Shown here piece after piece: positions 31,549 to 40,658 of a DNA stretch of 64,000 nt. Every line of letters begins with the position of its first letter. Positions within the stretch are counted from its first letter, which is position 1. The DNA is from Alsobacter metallidurans (GTDB lineage Bacteria; Pseudomonadota; Alphaproteobacteria; Rhizobiales; Beijerinckiaceae): assembly GCF_014636935.1 (NCBI RefSeq), contig NZ_BMES01000002.1:973421-1037420 (forward strand), written 5' to 3'. A program made the translations under genes and the position numbers. The notes beneath the pieces are model-generated. The model was given only the letters and a program-made list of their open reading frames with translations, was not told the origin of the DNA and did no database searches.

Positions 31549-31639
31549 GTGTCCTCCCGTGATCGGACCTCGACGCTCCCCAGATCACCTCTGCGGCAGG
31601 TCCGGACGGCACGTCATTGTTGACTTGCGCGCTCGATTA

Positions 31640-31653
31640 TGTAACCGGTTACA
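31640..31653. promoter_or_regulatory. LacI-family operator 3 (perfect palindrome)
   Basis: TGTAACCGGTTACA is a perfect 14-bp palindrome with the central CpG typical of LacI/GalR operators. It lies 92 bp upstream of the minus-strand permease and 62 bp upstream of the plus-strand CoA-transferase, so one bound repressor could control both. The related sites at 24648 and 26507 flank the lacI gene. Confidence 0.7.
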
Positions 31654-31714
31654 AGAGAATTTGGTTCCCGTCAATACGCCCTGGGCGCCTTGCGACGCGC
31701 GCGGAGGACACTAC

Positions 31715-33274
31715 ATGCAACTCGTCTCGGCCGAAGAAGCCGTCCAGCACATCCCCACCGGCGCGCACGTGCTGGTTAGCGGGTCAGGTGGCGGCCACGC
31801 CGTGCCCGAGAAGGTGCTGGAGGCGCTGGAAGCGCGCTATCTCGAGAGCGGCGCGCCTGGCGCCCTAACGCTGATCCACGTCGTCGGCATCGGCGACCGG
31901 GTCGCCACCGGGGCCGCACGCTTCCGGCACGAGGGCATGCTAAAACGCTCCATCACGAGCGCGCTGATCGATTCGCCACCACTGATCGCGCTCGCGACCG
32001 CGGACAAGATCGAGTCCTACACGCTGCCCCAGGGCGTGCTGTCGCAGATCATGCGCGATCTCGCGGCCGGGCGACCGGGCCTGATCACCCGCACGGGCCT
32101 GCACACCTTCATCGACCCGCGCCACGGCGGCGGCCGCCAGAGCCCGAGCGCGCGCGAGGACCTCGTCGAGCTAATCACGATCGACGGCAAGGAGTACCTC
32201 CGCTTCAAGCCTTTTCCAATCACGGTCGCGATCCTGCGCGGCACCACTGCGGATGAGGACGGCAACGTCAGCATGGAGCAGGAGGCGATCTTCGGCGAGA
32301 TGCTGGCCTCCGCCCAGGCGGCGCGCCGCAATGGCGGCATCGTCATCGTGCAGGTCAAGCGCATGGCCAAGCGCGGCACGCTGCCCGCAAAATCCGTGAA
32401 GATTCCCGGCATCTTGGTCGACTACCTCGTGGTCGATCCCGACCAGCGCCAGACCTACGCGACCGACTACAACCCCGCTTATGCGGGCGAGATCAAGGCG
32501 CCCCTGCACGCCTTGAAGCGCCTGCCCTTTGATGTGCGCAAGATCGTGGCGCGCCGCGCCGCAATGGAGATAGTCCCGGGCGCGATCCTCAACCTGGGGG
32601 CCGGCATCTCCACGGGCATTTCGGCGGTCTGCACCGAGGAGGCCATTCTCGACGAGATCGTACTGACCAACGAGCAGGGCTTCATCGGCGGCGCGCCGTT
32701 GACCGGCCCTGATTCCGGCGCATCACAGAACTACGACGCCATCGTCGACCAGCCCTCACAGTTTGATTTCTACGACGGCGGCGGGCTCGACGTGGCCTTT
32801 CTGTCCTTTGCGGAGGTCGATCCGGCCGGCAACGTCAACATTAGCCGCTTCGGCTCGAAAATCGTCGGCGTTGGCGGATTCATCAACATCAGCCAGAACG
32901 CCCGCAAGGTGGTGTTCAGCGGCACTTTCACGTCCGGCGGCCTAGAGATCGCGGCCGGCGACGGCGCCCTGCGCATCGTCCAGGAGGGTCGGCACCGCAA
33001 GTTCGTCGAACGCATCGAGCAGGTCTGCTACAGCGCCCCCTTCGCCCAGAGCGAGGGCCGCGAGGCGCTGTTCGTCACCGAGCGTTGCGTTTTCCGGGCC
33101 GTGGACGGCCAGCTCGAGTTGATCGAGGTAGCACCGGGGATCGACGTCGAGAAGCACATCCTCTCCCTCATGGCTTTCCATCCACGCGTCGCACCGCAAT
33201 TGCGCGAGATGGACGCTCGGCTGTTTCGCCCCGAACCCATGGGCCTCGCGGCCGGCCTCCAGAAAACTCGGTAA
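31715..33274 (+). CDS. Acyl-CoA:acetate/3-ketoacid CoA-transferase (fused alpha-beta)
   Basis: A 519-aa type I CoA-transferase with both subunits in one chain, like YdiF/propionate CoA-transferase. The alpha part starts ISAEEAVQ-like MQLVSAEEAVQHIPTGA with the GSGGG loop. The beta part has NLGAGIS and the catalytic-position Glu in LTNEQGFIGG. It transfers CoA from an acyl-CoA to a free acid, activating the imported acid. GCGGAGGAC lies 6 bp before the ATG. It is divergent from the ABC operon and shares its LacI operator. Confidence 0.92.
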   Translation: MQLVSAEEAVQHIPTGAHVLVSGSGGGHAVPEKVLEALEARYLESGAPGALTLIHVVGIGDRVATGAARFRHEGMLKRSITSALIDSPPLIALATADKIESYTLPQGVLSQIMRDLAAGRPGLITRTGLHTFIDPRHGGGRQSPSAREDLVELITIDGKEYLRFKPFPITVAILRGTTADEDGNVSMEQEAIFGEMLASAQAARRNGGIVIVQVKRMAKRGTLPAKSVKIPGILVDYLVVDPDQRQTYATDYNPAYAGEIKAPLHALKRLPFDVRKIVARRAAMEIVPGAILNLGAGISTGISAVCTEEAILDEIVLTNEQGFIGGAPLTGPDSGASQNYDAIVDQPSQFDFYDGGGLDVAFLSFAEVDPAGNVNISRFGSKIVGVGGFINISQNARKVVFSGTFTSGGLEIAAGDGALRIVQEGRHRKFVERIEQVCYSAPFAQSEGREALFVTERCVFRAVDGQLELIEVAPGIDVEKHILSLMAFHPRVAPQLREMDARLFRPEPMGLAAGLQKTR

Positions 33275-33295
33275 GCCGGCTCGGGCTTCGCCGGC
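33275..33295. terminator. Weak hairpin after the CoA-transferase
   Basis: GCCGGC is repeated 9 bases apart directly after the stop codon. As it is self-complementary it can form a 6-bp stem. No T-run follows. The rest of the gap to the LysR gene shows no coding frame. Confidence 0.3.
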
Positions 33296-33536
33296 GTCCA
33301 TGCTGCGCGGGCGCTCCCCGTCATCGCCAAGCAAGGAAGTCGTCTGTCGGCGGCCTCCGGTTAGGGATCATGATATGGCGGTTTGTAACAGGCGCCCAGG
33401 GCCTGAGATGAACTGCCGCAACGACTCAAGAGAGGAAGCTCGAGCCTGGAGTTCGGGAAGCTGGTAAGCGCGATTGTCAAATAGTAAGTGAATTGCTGAG
33501 TCCTCGTCGAGTGGACGTCTGATATGAAATGACGCC

Positions 33537-34451
33537 ATGCAGCTTCCCATCAAGGCCATCAGCGTCTTTCACGTCACTGCGCGCGCCGGCAGCATTACGC
33601 GGGCGGCTGAGGAGCTGAGCGTGACGCCGTCGGCCGTCAGCCAGCAGATCCGCGCGCTCGAGGTCCAGCTTGGCGTCTCTCTTTTGAGCAAGAAAGGCCG
33701 CCGCGTGGTCCTCACCGAGGCTGGCGAGCGGTATTTTTCAGCGATCAACGATGGTTTCGAGCGCATCAACGACGCCACTCAGGAGATCCGCGGGTTTCGC
33801 ACCGTCACCCGGCTGACGATCCGCGCTACGCCGACGCTCTCCAACAAGTGGATCCTGCCGCGACTGCAATCCTTTCTGGACGGCAATCCCGAGATCGAGC
33901 TGCGGCTGGACGGCACCAACGAGCCCACCGATTTCAACCGCGAGCTGGTCGACATCGAAATCCGCCACGGCGACGGACGGTGGCCCGGATTGTTTGTTGA
34001 GGGCCTTACGGAGGAAACCTTCATTCCCGTTTGTGCGCCGCACTACGCGGCTGCGGGAAGTCTCGCCGCCGACGAGGTGGCGCGTTGCAACCTGATCCAC
34101 TCGGTCAAGGCGCAAGCGCAATGGCCCCACTGGTTCAAGCTCGCGGGCGTAGCCCCGGCGAGCCAATGGCGTCGCCTCCTGTTCGACCGCAGCCACATGG
34201 CCATCGACGCCGCCGTGAACGGCATGGGCATCGCGCTCGAGAGCACGCTGATGAGCTGGCGTGAGCTATCGGAGGGTAGGCTCGTCTGCCCGGTGCGCGA
34301 GTCCCATCCGGTGCGACTCACGACGCAATGGATCGTCTGTCCGACGGACCACCTGCGGCAAAAGAAAGTGCAGCGCTTTCTTGAGTGGATCCGGGCCGAG
34401 CGGATCATCTGGCGGCAGGAGTTCGACGCCGGGCAAGGGGCCGGGAACTGA
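33537..34451 (+). CDS. LysR-family transcriptional regulator (GcvA-like)
   Basis: A 304-aa regulator. The winged helix begins IKAISVFHVTARAGSITRAA, then LSVTPSAVSQQIRALE and LSKKGRRVVLTEAG. The effector domain has TIRATPTLSNKWILPRL, a GcvA-group hallmark. It lies 262 bp after the CoA-transferase on the same strand and converges on the monooxygenase-like gene. Its targets may be the SAF dehydrogenase/TRAP genes; no clear operator links them. Confidence 0.9.
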   Translation: MQLPIKAISVFHVTARAGSITRAAEELSVTPSAVSQQIRALEVQLGVSLLSKKGRRVVLTEAGERYFSAINDGFERINDATQEIRGFRTVTRLTIRATPTLSNKWILPRLQSFLDGNPEIELRLDGTNEPTDFNRELVDIEIRHGDGRWPGLFVEGLTEETFIPVCAPHYAAAGSLAADEVARCNLIHSVKAQAQWPHWFKLAGVAPASQWRRLLFDRSHMAIDAAVNGMGIALESTLMSWRELSEGRLVCPVRESHPVRLTTQWIVCPTDHLRQKKVQRFLEWIRAERIIWRQEFDAGQGAGN

Positions 34452-34497
34452 CGCCCAGCCGCTCAGGCTCGGCCGCGTCGCTGCCCCAAGCAGTTCA

Positions 34498-34524
34498 GGG
34501 CCGCCATGCTAAACATGACGGCCC
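34498..34524. terminator. Bidirectional hairpin between convergent genes
   Basis: GGGCCGCCAT and ATGACGGCCC pair in 9 of 10 positions around a 7-base loop. It lies 47 bp after the LysR stop and 17 bp before the stop of the opposing gene, a typical place for a shared terminator. No T-run is present. Confidence 0.45.
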
Positions 34525-34540
34525 CAGGCAAGTCCCGTCG

Positions 34541-34855
34541 TCACCCGGACGCGGGATTTTGCAGCAGACCAAAGCGAACCGGCAGCTCCGCTTCGATGAG
34601 CGGCGGAAAGGCCTCCCGGAAACGTTGCAGATGCGGCGTGAGCAGATGCGCGTCGAAGGCGGCGCGATCATGGTAGATCTCGTAGAAGATCACGGTTGCG
34701 CCTCCGTCGGGCACGACGACGTCGAACCTCCAACAGCCGGGCTCGTCGGCGACGCTGTGGGCGGCGTCGTCAGCCGCCACTTCCAGAAATGCGTCGAGGC
34801 GTTCCGGCTTCACCCGGAACTCCGCAATCACCACGAAGGGCGTTGACTCCGCCAT
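34541..34855 (-). CDS. Antibiotic-biosynthesis-monooxygenase-domain protein (YgiN-like)
   Basis: A 104-aa single ABM domain: FVVIAEFRVKPERLDAFLEV, then EPGCWRFDVVVPDGG and FYEIYHDRAAFDAHLLTPHL. Such dimeric ferredoxin-like barrels include quinol monooxygenases and autoinducer-processing LsrG-type enzymes; the catalytic His is in the HLLTPHL segment. GAGGG lies 4-5 bp before the chosen ATG. It follows the SAF dehydrogenase by 7 bp and is cotranscribed. Confidence 0.87.
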   Translation of the reverse strand: MAESTPFVVIAEFRVKPERLDAFLEVAADDAAHSVADEPGCWRFDVVVPDGGATVIFYEIYHDRAAFDAHLLTPHLQRFREAFPPLIEAELPVRFGLLQNPASG

Positions 34856-34862
34856 TGCGCCC

Positions 34863-36227
34863 TCAGACCGCAAGCAGTGTTGGCGCCGGAGCCCGGAAGC
34901 GCGTTTCCATCTCCCGACGCAACGACACCACGTCCATATCGTCGACGAGTTCGACGTCGTCGACCGTCACGATCGTGTCGCGCGCCACCGGGCGCACCAC
35001 CTTGACGTGATGCGCGAGGCCGATCGGCAAGGCGCCGAGCCGAAGGCTGCGTTCCGCCGGGATCGCGTTGGCCCAGACCGCAAAGCCACCCTCCCCATCC
35101 AGGTATTCACCCGGCGCGAGGTCCTTCTTGGCGGTCGCGACGGCGTCTCCGCGGAATTCCTTGGAGCAGCCGGTCGGCTCGTTGCGAAGCACGGCGGACA
35201 GGACGCTGATCGACGTCTCGAGCCCAATGATGTGAAAGGGACGCCACATAGAGGCGTACCAGCCGGACGGATCCGTCAGGAGCCCGTACTGCTTGAAGCA
35301 CGCGCGAGCGTACTCGTTATGAGCCTTGAAGGTCACGAATACGCCGTAGCGAATGTTGTTGAGCACTTCGCGCCCGTCGGGCTCTTGGCTCGCCGCGATG
35401 TCGACCAAGCCCGCGCGCGACATGCGGCCGCCGTCCGCCGCAGGCCGGAAGACCTTGGCGAGATCCTGCAGGCCGGCAGGCGGAAATGCGAGCCCGTCGT
35501 CGGGACAGTCGAGACCGGCGCCGTTGGCGACCGCCGCCATCTCGATCGCGGCCTTCGTGCCGTCCGTGAAGGAGTTGTACATCTTGGGATTGAAGTCGCC
35601 TTGGGCGACCTCTTCGTCGGTCCAGCCGAAGAAGCCCCACACGGTCTCGGGGGTGGAATAGCGGTATCGCGGCTCGAAGTTCATGCCCTTGCCGGCCGCC
35701 GTGATTTCAAATCCGCAGGCCCGTCCCCAGTCCACCAGCTCGCAGATCAACGCCGGCTGGTCGCCATACGCCATGGAGTAGATCACGCCCTTTTGGCGCG
35801 CTTTTTCGGCGAGCAGCGGGCCGACCATCACGTCCGCCTCGACATTGACCATGATGACGTGCTTGCCGGCGTCGATCGCCTTCAGGGCGTGCCGAGCCCC
35901 CGCGAGCGGATGACCGGTCGCCTCAATGATGCACTCGATCTCGTCGCAGGCCAGCATGGCGTCGACGTCGTCCAGAACACAGGTCTGGCCACTCTTCAGG
36001 GCGTCGCCGACAGCCTTGGCGGCGTAGCGCTCGGCAGCCCAGCCGACGCGCTCCAGAGATTGCCGCGCTTTTTCGACGTTGAGGTCGACAACCGCGACCA
36101 TGTGAAAACCCGCGATTCGCTGCGCCTGAGCCAGCACCATCGAGCCGAATTTTCCTGCGCCAATGAGGCCGACGCGCACGGGCCGGCCCGCCGCAGCGCG
36201 TGCGGCCAGCAAAGAATAAAGGTTCAT
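34863..36227 (-). CDS. Homoserine-dehydrogenase-like NAD(P) oxidoreductase with C-terminal SAF domain
   Basis: A 454-aa protein. The N-terminal Rossmann fold has VGLIGAGKFGSM (18-29), followed by CIIEATGHPLAGARHALKAI and HVIMVNVEADV, as in homoserine dehydrogenase-like proteins. The C-terminal 60 residues (LPIGLAHHVKVVRPVARDTI) form a SAF domain, the fold of sialic-acid synthase and altronate-dehydratase ends. This two-domain family acts on sugar-derived acids, but its reaction is not certain. It is divergent from a TRAP transporter (506-bp gap), which probably supplies the substrate. Confidence 0.82.
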   Translation of the reverse strand: MNLYSLLAARAAAGRPVRVGLIGAGKFGSMVLAQAQRIAGFHMVAVVDLNVEKARQSLERVGWAAERYAAKAVGDALKSGQTCVLDDVDAMLACDEIECIIEATGHPLAGARHALKAIDAGKHVIMVNVEADVMVGPLLAEKARQKGVIYSMAYGDQPALICELVDWGRACGFEITAAGKGMNFEPRYRYSTPETVWGFFGWTDEEVAQGDFNPKMYNSFTDGTKAAIEMAAVANGAGLDCPDDGLAFPPAGLQDLAKVFRPAADGGRMSRAGLVDIAASQEPDGREVLNNIRYGVFVTFKAHNEYARACFKQYGLLTDPSGWYASMWRPFHIIGLETSISVLSAVLRNEPTGCSKEFRGDAVATAKKDLAPGEYLDGEGGFAVWANAIPAERSLRLGALPIGLAHHVKVVRPVARDTIVTVDDVELVDDMDVVSLRREMETRFRAPAPTLLAV

Positions 36228-36733
36228 GTTCGCCGTCCTTGGTGATTGCGGTCTGCGTGACCCAGCCGCCGGCAGGGCGGCCGCATCCTCCTTTGCCGAC
36301 GTGACCATCGCAGCGGTGCGCGGCCGTCGGTATGCGGAAAGGCTAGGCAACCTTAGTCTTTAGCTCAATTTAGAAACGCACCTCCATCGTGTAGCTGCAC
36401 TAAAGAACCGGGCTGAGAACAAGCGCACTCGCGCCATTGGCATGAAGCCACCGTCAACCCGGGGACATTTCGATCGTTTAGTTTTGCTAAACAAAGAGAC
36501 TGTCGATCTGAATTGATCTTCACTGACCCCGTTCCTACTGTCGGCCCATAAGGAATGCCTCCGGGACCAACCGGGCGCTCCGAGGAAACGACGGGAGGAA
36601 GAGCGGCCGACGCACGCATCGTGCCTCGGCGACGCATTGCTCCCTTTCGAACGCACTGTTGGCTGCTTGCTCCCGACAGGGCTCGGCATGACGGACGCAG
36701 CATCGCGAGATCTGCGGGCCAGGGGAGGACATC
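36228..36733. other. 506-bp divergent intergenic region
   Basis: This gap separates the SAF dehydrogenase (minus) and the TRAP binding protein (plus). It holds a 17-bp inverted repeat at 36476-36492 and the ribosome site GGGGAGGA before 36734. The stretch about 36340-36530 is AT-richer than the surroundings and is the likely promoter zone. About 240 bp remain between the repeat and the TRAP start, suggesting a long leader or a second promoter. No coding frame is convincing. Confidence 0.5.
36476..36492. promoter_or_regulatory. Inverted repeat, candidate operator of the TRAP/SAF genes
   Basis: GTTTAG and CTAAAC form a perfect 6-bp inverted repeat with a 5-bp TTTTG spacer, between the two divergent genes. 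The length and spacing fit a dimeric regulator site. The regulator is unknown; the nearby LysR is one candidate. Confidence 0.4.
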
Positions 36734-37774
36734 ATGACGTTCAAGCACACAACGGACCGGTCGACGGCGCTATCGCGCCGCTCGCTTCTGGCCGGTGCGG
36801 CCGCCAGCATTCCTTTGTTCGCGATCGGCACGGGCCGGGCCCGCGCGGCTGAGTTCAGCTTCAAGGTCGCGACCGGCCAGTCGTTGACACAGCCCATCAA
36901 CGCGCGGCTGGAGCAGGCCTGCGCGCGCATCCAGCAAGCATCAGGCGGCCGGCTGGAAATGAAGTTTTTTCCCGCCAGCCAGCTTGGTTCAGACACGGAC
37001 CTCATCACGCAGGTGCGCTCGGGCGGCATCGAATTCCTCAACATCGCGGGTTCGGTGATCTCCACGGTCGCGGCCGGCGCGGCGATCACGAATGTCGGCT
37101 TCGCTTTCGCGGACTACGATCAGGCCTGGCGTGGCGTCGACGGCGCAATCGGCGAATACGTCAAGAAGCAGATCGAGAAGGCCGGCTTGCAGATCGCCTC
37201 CAAGGCGTCCGACAACAGCTTTCGCCAGATCACGTCCGCAACGAAGCCGATCAAGAATCCCGCGGACCTCAAGGACTACCGGATCCGGGTGCCGGTCTCG
37301 CCGATCTTTACGTCGCTGTTCTCGTCGCTGGGGGCCAACCCAACCTCAATCAACTTCAACGAACTCTACACCGCCCTGCAGACGAAGCTCGTCGACGGGC
37401 AGGAAAACGGCCTGGTCGCGATCGACTCGGGCAAGCTCTACGAGGTGCAAAAATACGTCTCCGAGACCAACCACATCTGGGACCCCTTCTGGCTGGTGGG
37501 CAATCGCCGCGCCATCGCCCGCCTTCCCGCCGACCTGCAGGAGATCGTGGGCCGGGAGTTTGATCGCGCGTCGCTGGAGCAGCGCGACGACGTCGCCAAG
37601 CTCAACGGCTCCCTGAAGGCCCAGCTCTCCGCGAAGGGGCTCGTCTTCGAGGCCGCCGACAAGCCGGCGTTCCGGTCGGCGCTGACCGCGTCGGGGTTCT
37701 ACAAGACCTGGAAGGACAAGTTCGGCGCCGAAGCCTGGAGCGTGCTTGAGTCCGTCACCGGAGAGCTTGCATGA
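36734..37774 (+). CDS. dctP: TRAP transporter substrate-binding protein DctP-like
   Basis: A 346-aa exported protein with a twin-arginine-type leader (SRRSLLAGAAASIPLFAIG) and cleavage after ARA at about residue 38. The DctP fold shows PADLKDYRIRVPVSP with the carboxylate-binding Arg and FNELYTALQTKLVDGQENG, a strong family signature. The ATG has GGGGAGGA upstream. The stop overlaps the fused permease by 4 bp. It captures an organic acid in the periplasm. Confidence 0.94.
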   Translation: MTFKHTTDRSTALSRRSLLAGAAASIPLFAIGTGRARAAEFSFKVATGQSLTQPINARLEQACARIQQASGGRLEMKFFPASQLGSDTDLITQVRSGGIEFLNIAGSVISTVAAGAAITNVGFAFADYDQAWRGVDGAIGEYVKKQIEKAGLQIASKASDNSFRQITSATKPIKNPADLKDYRIRVPVSPIFTSLFSSLGANPTSINFNELYTALQTKLVDGQENGLVAIDSGKLYEVQKYVSETNHIWDPFWLVGNRRAIARLPADLQEIVGREFDRASLEQRDDVAKLNGSLKAQLSAKGLVFEAADKPAFRSALTASGFYKTWKDKFGAEAWSVLESVTGELA

Positions 37775-39660
37775 GCATCGCGGCCCCTCCACACGGCGAA
37801 TGCGAATGCGAGCTCGCGCTCGCGTCGCCAGGTTGGCTGGACACCCTCGACGCCGGCTTCAGGCGCCTCGTCGAGGTTCCGGCAGCGCTGCTCGTCGCCG
37901 CGGAGGTGCTGATCCTGTTCGTGGGCATTTGCGCCCGCACCTTTCATCGGCCGATCATCTGGTCGGATGAGCTGGCGTCGATCCTGTTCCTGTGGCTCGC
38001 GATGTTCGGGGCCGTGGTGGCGCTGCTGCGGGGCGAGCACATGCGCCTCACCTTTCTGGTGAGCGGCCTCTCGCCCCGCGTGCGGGCCTGGACGGAGACG
38101 CTCGCGGTTGGCGCGATGTTCATGCTCTTCGCGCTGATGCTCCACTCGGCCTATGACTACACCGAGGATCAGTCCTTCGTGGAGATGCCGGCTCTCGGCT
38201 GGTCGGGCGTCGTCCGGGCCGCCGCGGTGCTGGTGGGTTTCGTGCTGGCTTTGCTGGCGTGCTGCATCAAGCTGGCCCGGCATCGGCCGGTTGATGTCGC
38301 CGCCGTTGCGGCGCTTCTGGGCGCAATCGCGCTGGGCCTTTATCTCGCCGCGCCGCTTCTGGTAACGGCCGGCAACTGGTCGCTGATGGTGTTTTTCGTC
38401 GGCCTGCTCGGAGCCGGCGTTCTGGCCGGCGTACCAATCGCCTTCTCGTTCGCGCTCGCTACGGCGGCCTATCTCCTCACCACCACCTCCACGCCGCTGA
38501 CCATCGTGGTCGGCAGGATGGACGAGGGGATGAGCGGGCTCATCCTCCTCGCCATTCCGTTGTTCGTGTTGCTGGGGCAGCTCGTCGAAGTCACCGGCAT
38601 GGCGCGGGTCATGGTGGCGTTTTTGGCTTCCCTGCTCGGCCACGTGAAGGCCGGCATGTCCTATGTGCTGCTGGGCGCCATGCTGCTGGTGTCGGGGATT
38701 TCGGGCTCCAAGACGGCCGACATGGCCGCAGTCGCGCCGGTGCTCTTCCCGGAAATGCGGCGTCGCGGCATGAAGGACGGAGAGTTGTTGTCTCTGCTCG
38801 CCGCCTCGGGCGCGATGAGCGAGACCATCCCGCCCTCCATCGTGCTGATCGCGATCGCTTCGGTGACGGGCGTGTCCATCGCGGCCCTGTTCACGGCCGG
38901 CATTATGCCGGCGCTGGTGCTGGCGCTCGTGCTGGCCGTCGTGGCGCGCTGGCGCGCCGGGCGCGAGGAGGACCAGACGGTGGTGGCCCGCGCTCCCATG
39001 AGCATCGTCGTCAAGTCGCTGGCGATCGCACTCCCGGCGCTGCTCCTGCCCTTCCTGATCCGCACCGCCGTGGTTGAAGGCTTCGCCACAGCCACCGAAG
39101 TGTCGACCATTGGCATTGCCTATTCGCTCGTGCTTGGCATCCTGGTTTACCGTGGCGGCCTTCGCTGGCGCGCCGCGATCCCGATGCTCGCCCGCACGGC
39201 GTCACTCTCGGGGGCCATCCTGTTCATCGTCGGCGCCGCCAGCGCCATGTCATGGGCGCTGACGCAGTCGGGCTTCTCCCACGCGCTGGCGGCCGCAATG
39301 GCGGCGGTTCCGGGCGGTCAGACCGGCTTTCTGCTGGTCTCGGTCGTCGCTTTCATGGTGCTCGGAAGCCTGCTCGAGGGCATCCCGGCCATCGTCCTCT
39401 TTGGGCCCCTGCTGTTCCCCATCGCCAAGCAGTTCGGGGTTCATGAAGTGCATTACAGCATGGTGGTAATCCTTGCGATGGGCCTTGGCCTCTTCGCGCC
39501 GCCCTTTGGCCTTTGCTACTACGCCGCCTGCATCATCGGCCAGGTCGCGCCAGAAGCCGGCATGCGGCGAATTTGGATCTACCTGGGCTCCTTGTTTGTA
39601 GGGCTGCTGTTCCTCACCTTCGTGCCGTGGTTCTCGATCGGATTCTTGCCGGGGAAGTAG
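37771..39660 (+). CDS. TRAP transporter fused permease DctQM
   Basis: A 629-aa membrane protein. Residues about 1-190 are a DctQ-like small subunit (ELASILFLWLAMFGAVVALLRGEHM is its signature, shown here as positions 68-92). From about 205 on is DctM (LAGVPIAFSFALATAAYLL, then SGSKTADMAAVAPVLFPEM and GAMSETIPPSIVLI). The fusion occurs in many alphaproteobacterial TRAP systems. It imports the DctP-bound acid using a sodium or proton gradient. Confidence 0.93.
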   Translation: MSIAAPPHGECECELALASPGWLDTLDAGFRRLVEVPAALLVAAEVLILFVGICARTFHRPIIWSDELASILFLWLAMFGAVVALLRGEHMRLTFLVSGLSPRVRAWTETLAVGAMFMLFALMLHSAYDYTEDQSFVEMPALGWSGVVRAAAVLVGFVLALLACCIKLARHRPVDVAAVAALLGAIALGLYLAAPLLVTAGNWSLMVFFVGLLGAGVLAGVPIAFSFALATAAYLLTTTSTPLTIVVGRMDEGMSGLILLAIPLFVLLGQLVEVTGMARVMVAFLASLLGHVKAGMSYVLLGAMLLVSGISGSKTADMAAVAPVLFPEMRRRGMKDGELLSLLAASGAMSETIPPSIVLIAIASVTGVSIAALFTAGIMPALVLALVLAVVARWRAGREEDQTVVARAPMSIVVKSLAIALPALLLPFLIRTAVVEGFATATEVSTIGIAYSLVLGILVYRGGLRWRAAIPMLARTASLSGAILFIVGAASAMSWALTQSGFSHALAAAMAAVPGGQTGFLLVSVVAFMVLGSLLEGIPAIVLFGPLLFPIAKQFGVHEVHYSMVVILAMGLGLFAPPFGLCYYAACIIGQVAPEAGMRRIWIYLGSLFVGLLFLTFVPWFSIGFLPGK

Positions 39661-40004
39661 CCGACCGCGGGGCGCTTTTTTCGCGCTGTCGGACCCAGGT
39701 CATTTTTACCTCCCGGAGTCATGCCGCAGTACTGCTAGTCGTTCAAACACGGAGAAGCGGTTTTCCGAGCCACGGCGAGAGCACAGTGAGCGATTTGGAT
39801 TGAGACAACACGGATCCGGTGTTTTCGCCACCGTGAGGCGTGTTGGCGCATCCTCCCGAACTCACGAAAGGCGCCTCGAGACCGCGTCAGGAGAAATGAT
39901 GATCCCTAGTACATTTGGAGGCGTAGCGCGATTTTGGTTAAGCGCACTAGGCTTGCGAAAGCAGAGATGTCAACTCCTCTGCGCGCAAGGGTGGAGACGC
40001 AGCG
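39661..40004. other. Intergenic region before the dlt-like operon
   Basis: A 344-bp gap between the TRAP permease and the acyltransferase gene, both on the plus strand. Just after the TRAP stop, 39661-39697 can fold imperfectly around a T6 run (CCGAC...GTCGG), a possible terminator. A 48-codon frame starts at 39899 after AGGAG and runs into the next gene; its product is basic, not hydrophobic, and matches nothing I know. The operon promoter must lie here but I cannot fix it. Confidence 0.45.
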
Positions 40005-40655
40005 GTGATCTTGTTCGGAGTTCGATCGCCGCTGGCCTGTGAGTATGAAGAAACTTGCCATCGGCTCGGCTTGATCATCACAGCCGCAGTCAGCCTGAAC
40101 GGAATACCGAGGCTGGTCGATCGCTCCGTCGTCGTCGAATTGGACGTCCTTCTGTCCGAGCACACAAGCGACGTTTTCCTGGCCTGCGCTTTCGCGCCGA
40201 CACGCCGAGCCGCCCTGGTGAAGCAGGCCGCCGATCTCGGCCTGACGCTCGCCCCCGCACTGGTGGATCCGACTGTGATTACCGCCCGAACCGTACGGGT
40301 CGGCGCGGGAACGTTCATCAATGCCGGCTGTGTGATCGGCGCCCTTTCGATTATCGGCGAGGGGGTGCTCGTCAATCGGGCTACATCGCTGGGACATCAC
40401 ACCGTCCTGGGCGACTTCGTGAGCATCGGCCCCGGCGCCACGCTCGCCGGAAATGTCCATGTGGGCGCGGGAGCCATGATTGGCGCCGGGTCCGTGATCT
40501 TGCCGGACGTCCGGATCGGCGAAGGCGCCCTCGTGGCCGCTGGCTCCGTCGTTCGCCGCAATGTGCCCGATGGGGCTTACGTAGCCGGTCAACCAGCGAT
40601 CGAAAAGCTGTTTGATCCGACGCGCTCATCGCTCCACGTCGAAGGCGGAGAATAA
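40005..40655 (+). CDS. NeuD/PglD-like left-handed beta-helix acyltransferase
   Basis: A 216-aa hexapeptide-repeat protein. A short N-terminal alpha/beta part (VILFGVRSPLACEYEE) replaces the usual glycine-rich NeuD start. From about residue 95 come isoleucine-rich hexapeptides (VGAGTFINAG, then VNRATSLGHHTVLGDFVSIG and GAGSVILPDVRIGEGALVAAG); His124/His125 in LGHHT lie where PglD has its catalytic base. The start is a GTG with GGAG 8 bp upstream. It lies 3 bp before the adenylating enzyme, so it is part of the operon. It may acylate a precursor sugar or amine with acetyl- or another acyl-CoA. Confidence 0.85.
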   Translation: MILFGVRSPLACEYEETCHRLGLIITAAVSLNGIPRLVDRSVVVELDVLLSEHTSDVFLACAFAPTRRAALVKQAADLGLTLAPALVDPTVITARTVRVGAGTFINAGCVIGALSIIGEGVLVNRATSLGHHTVLGDFVSIGPGATLAGNVHVGAGAMIGAGSVILPDVRIGEGALVAAGSVVRRNVPDGAYVAGQPAIEKLFDPTRSSLHVEGGE

Positions 40656-40658
40656 CCG

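Noticed and set aside
39899-40042. 48-codon frame with AGGAG before the dlt-like operon, considered as a DltX
   Set aside because: It is basic and not hydrophobic, overlaps the next gene by 38 bp and has no recognisable motif. The real DltX-like candidate is at the operon end.
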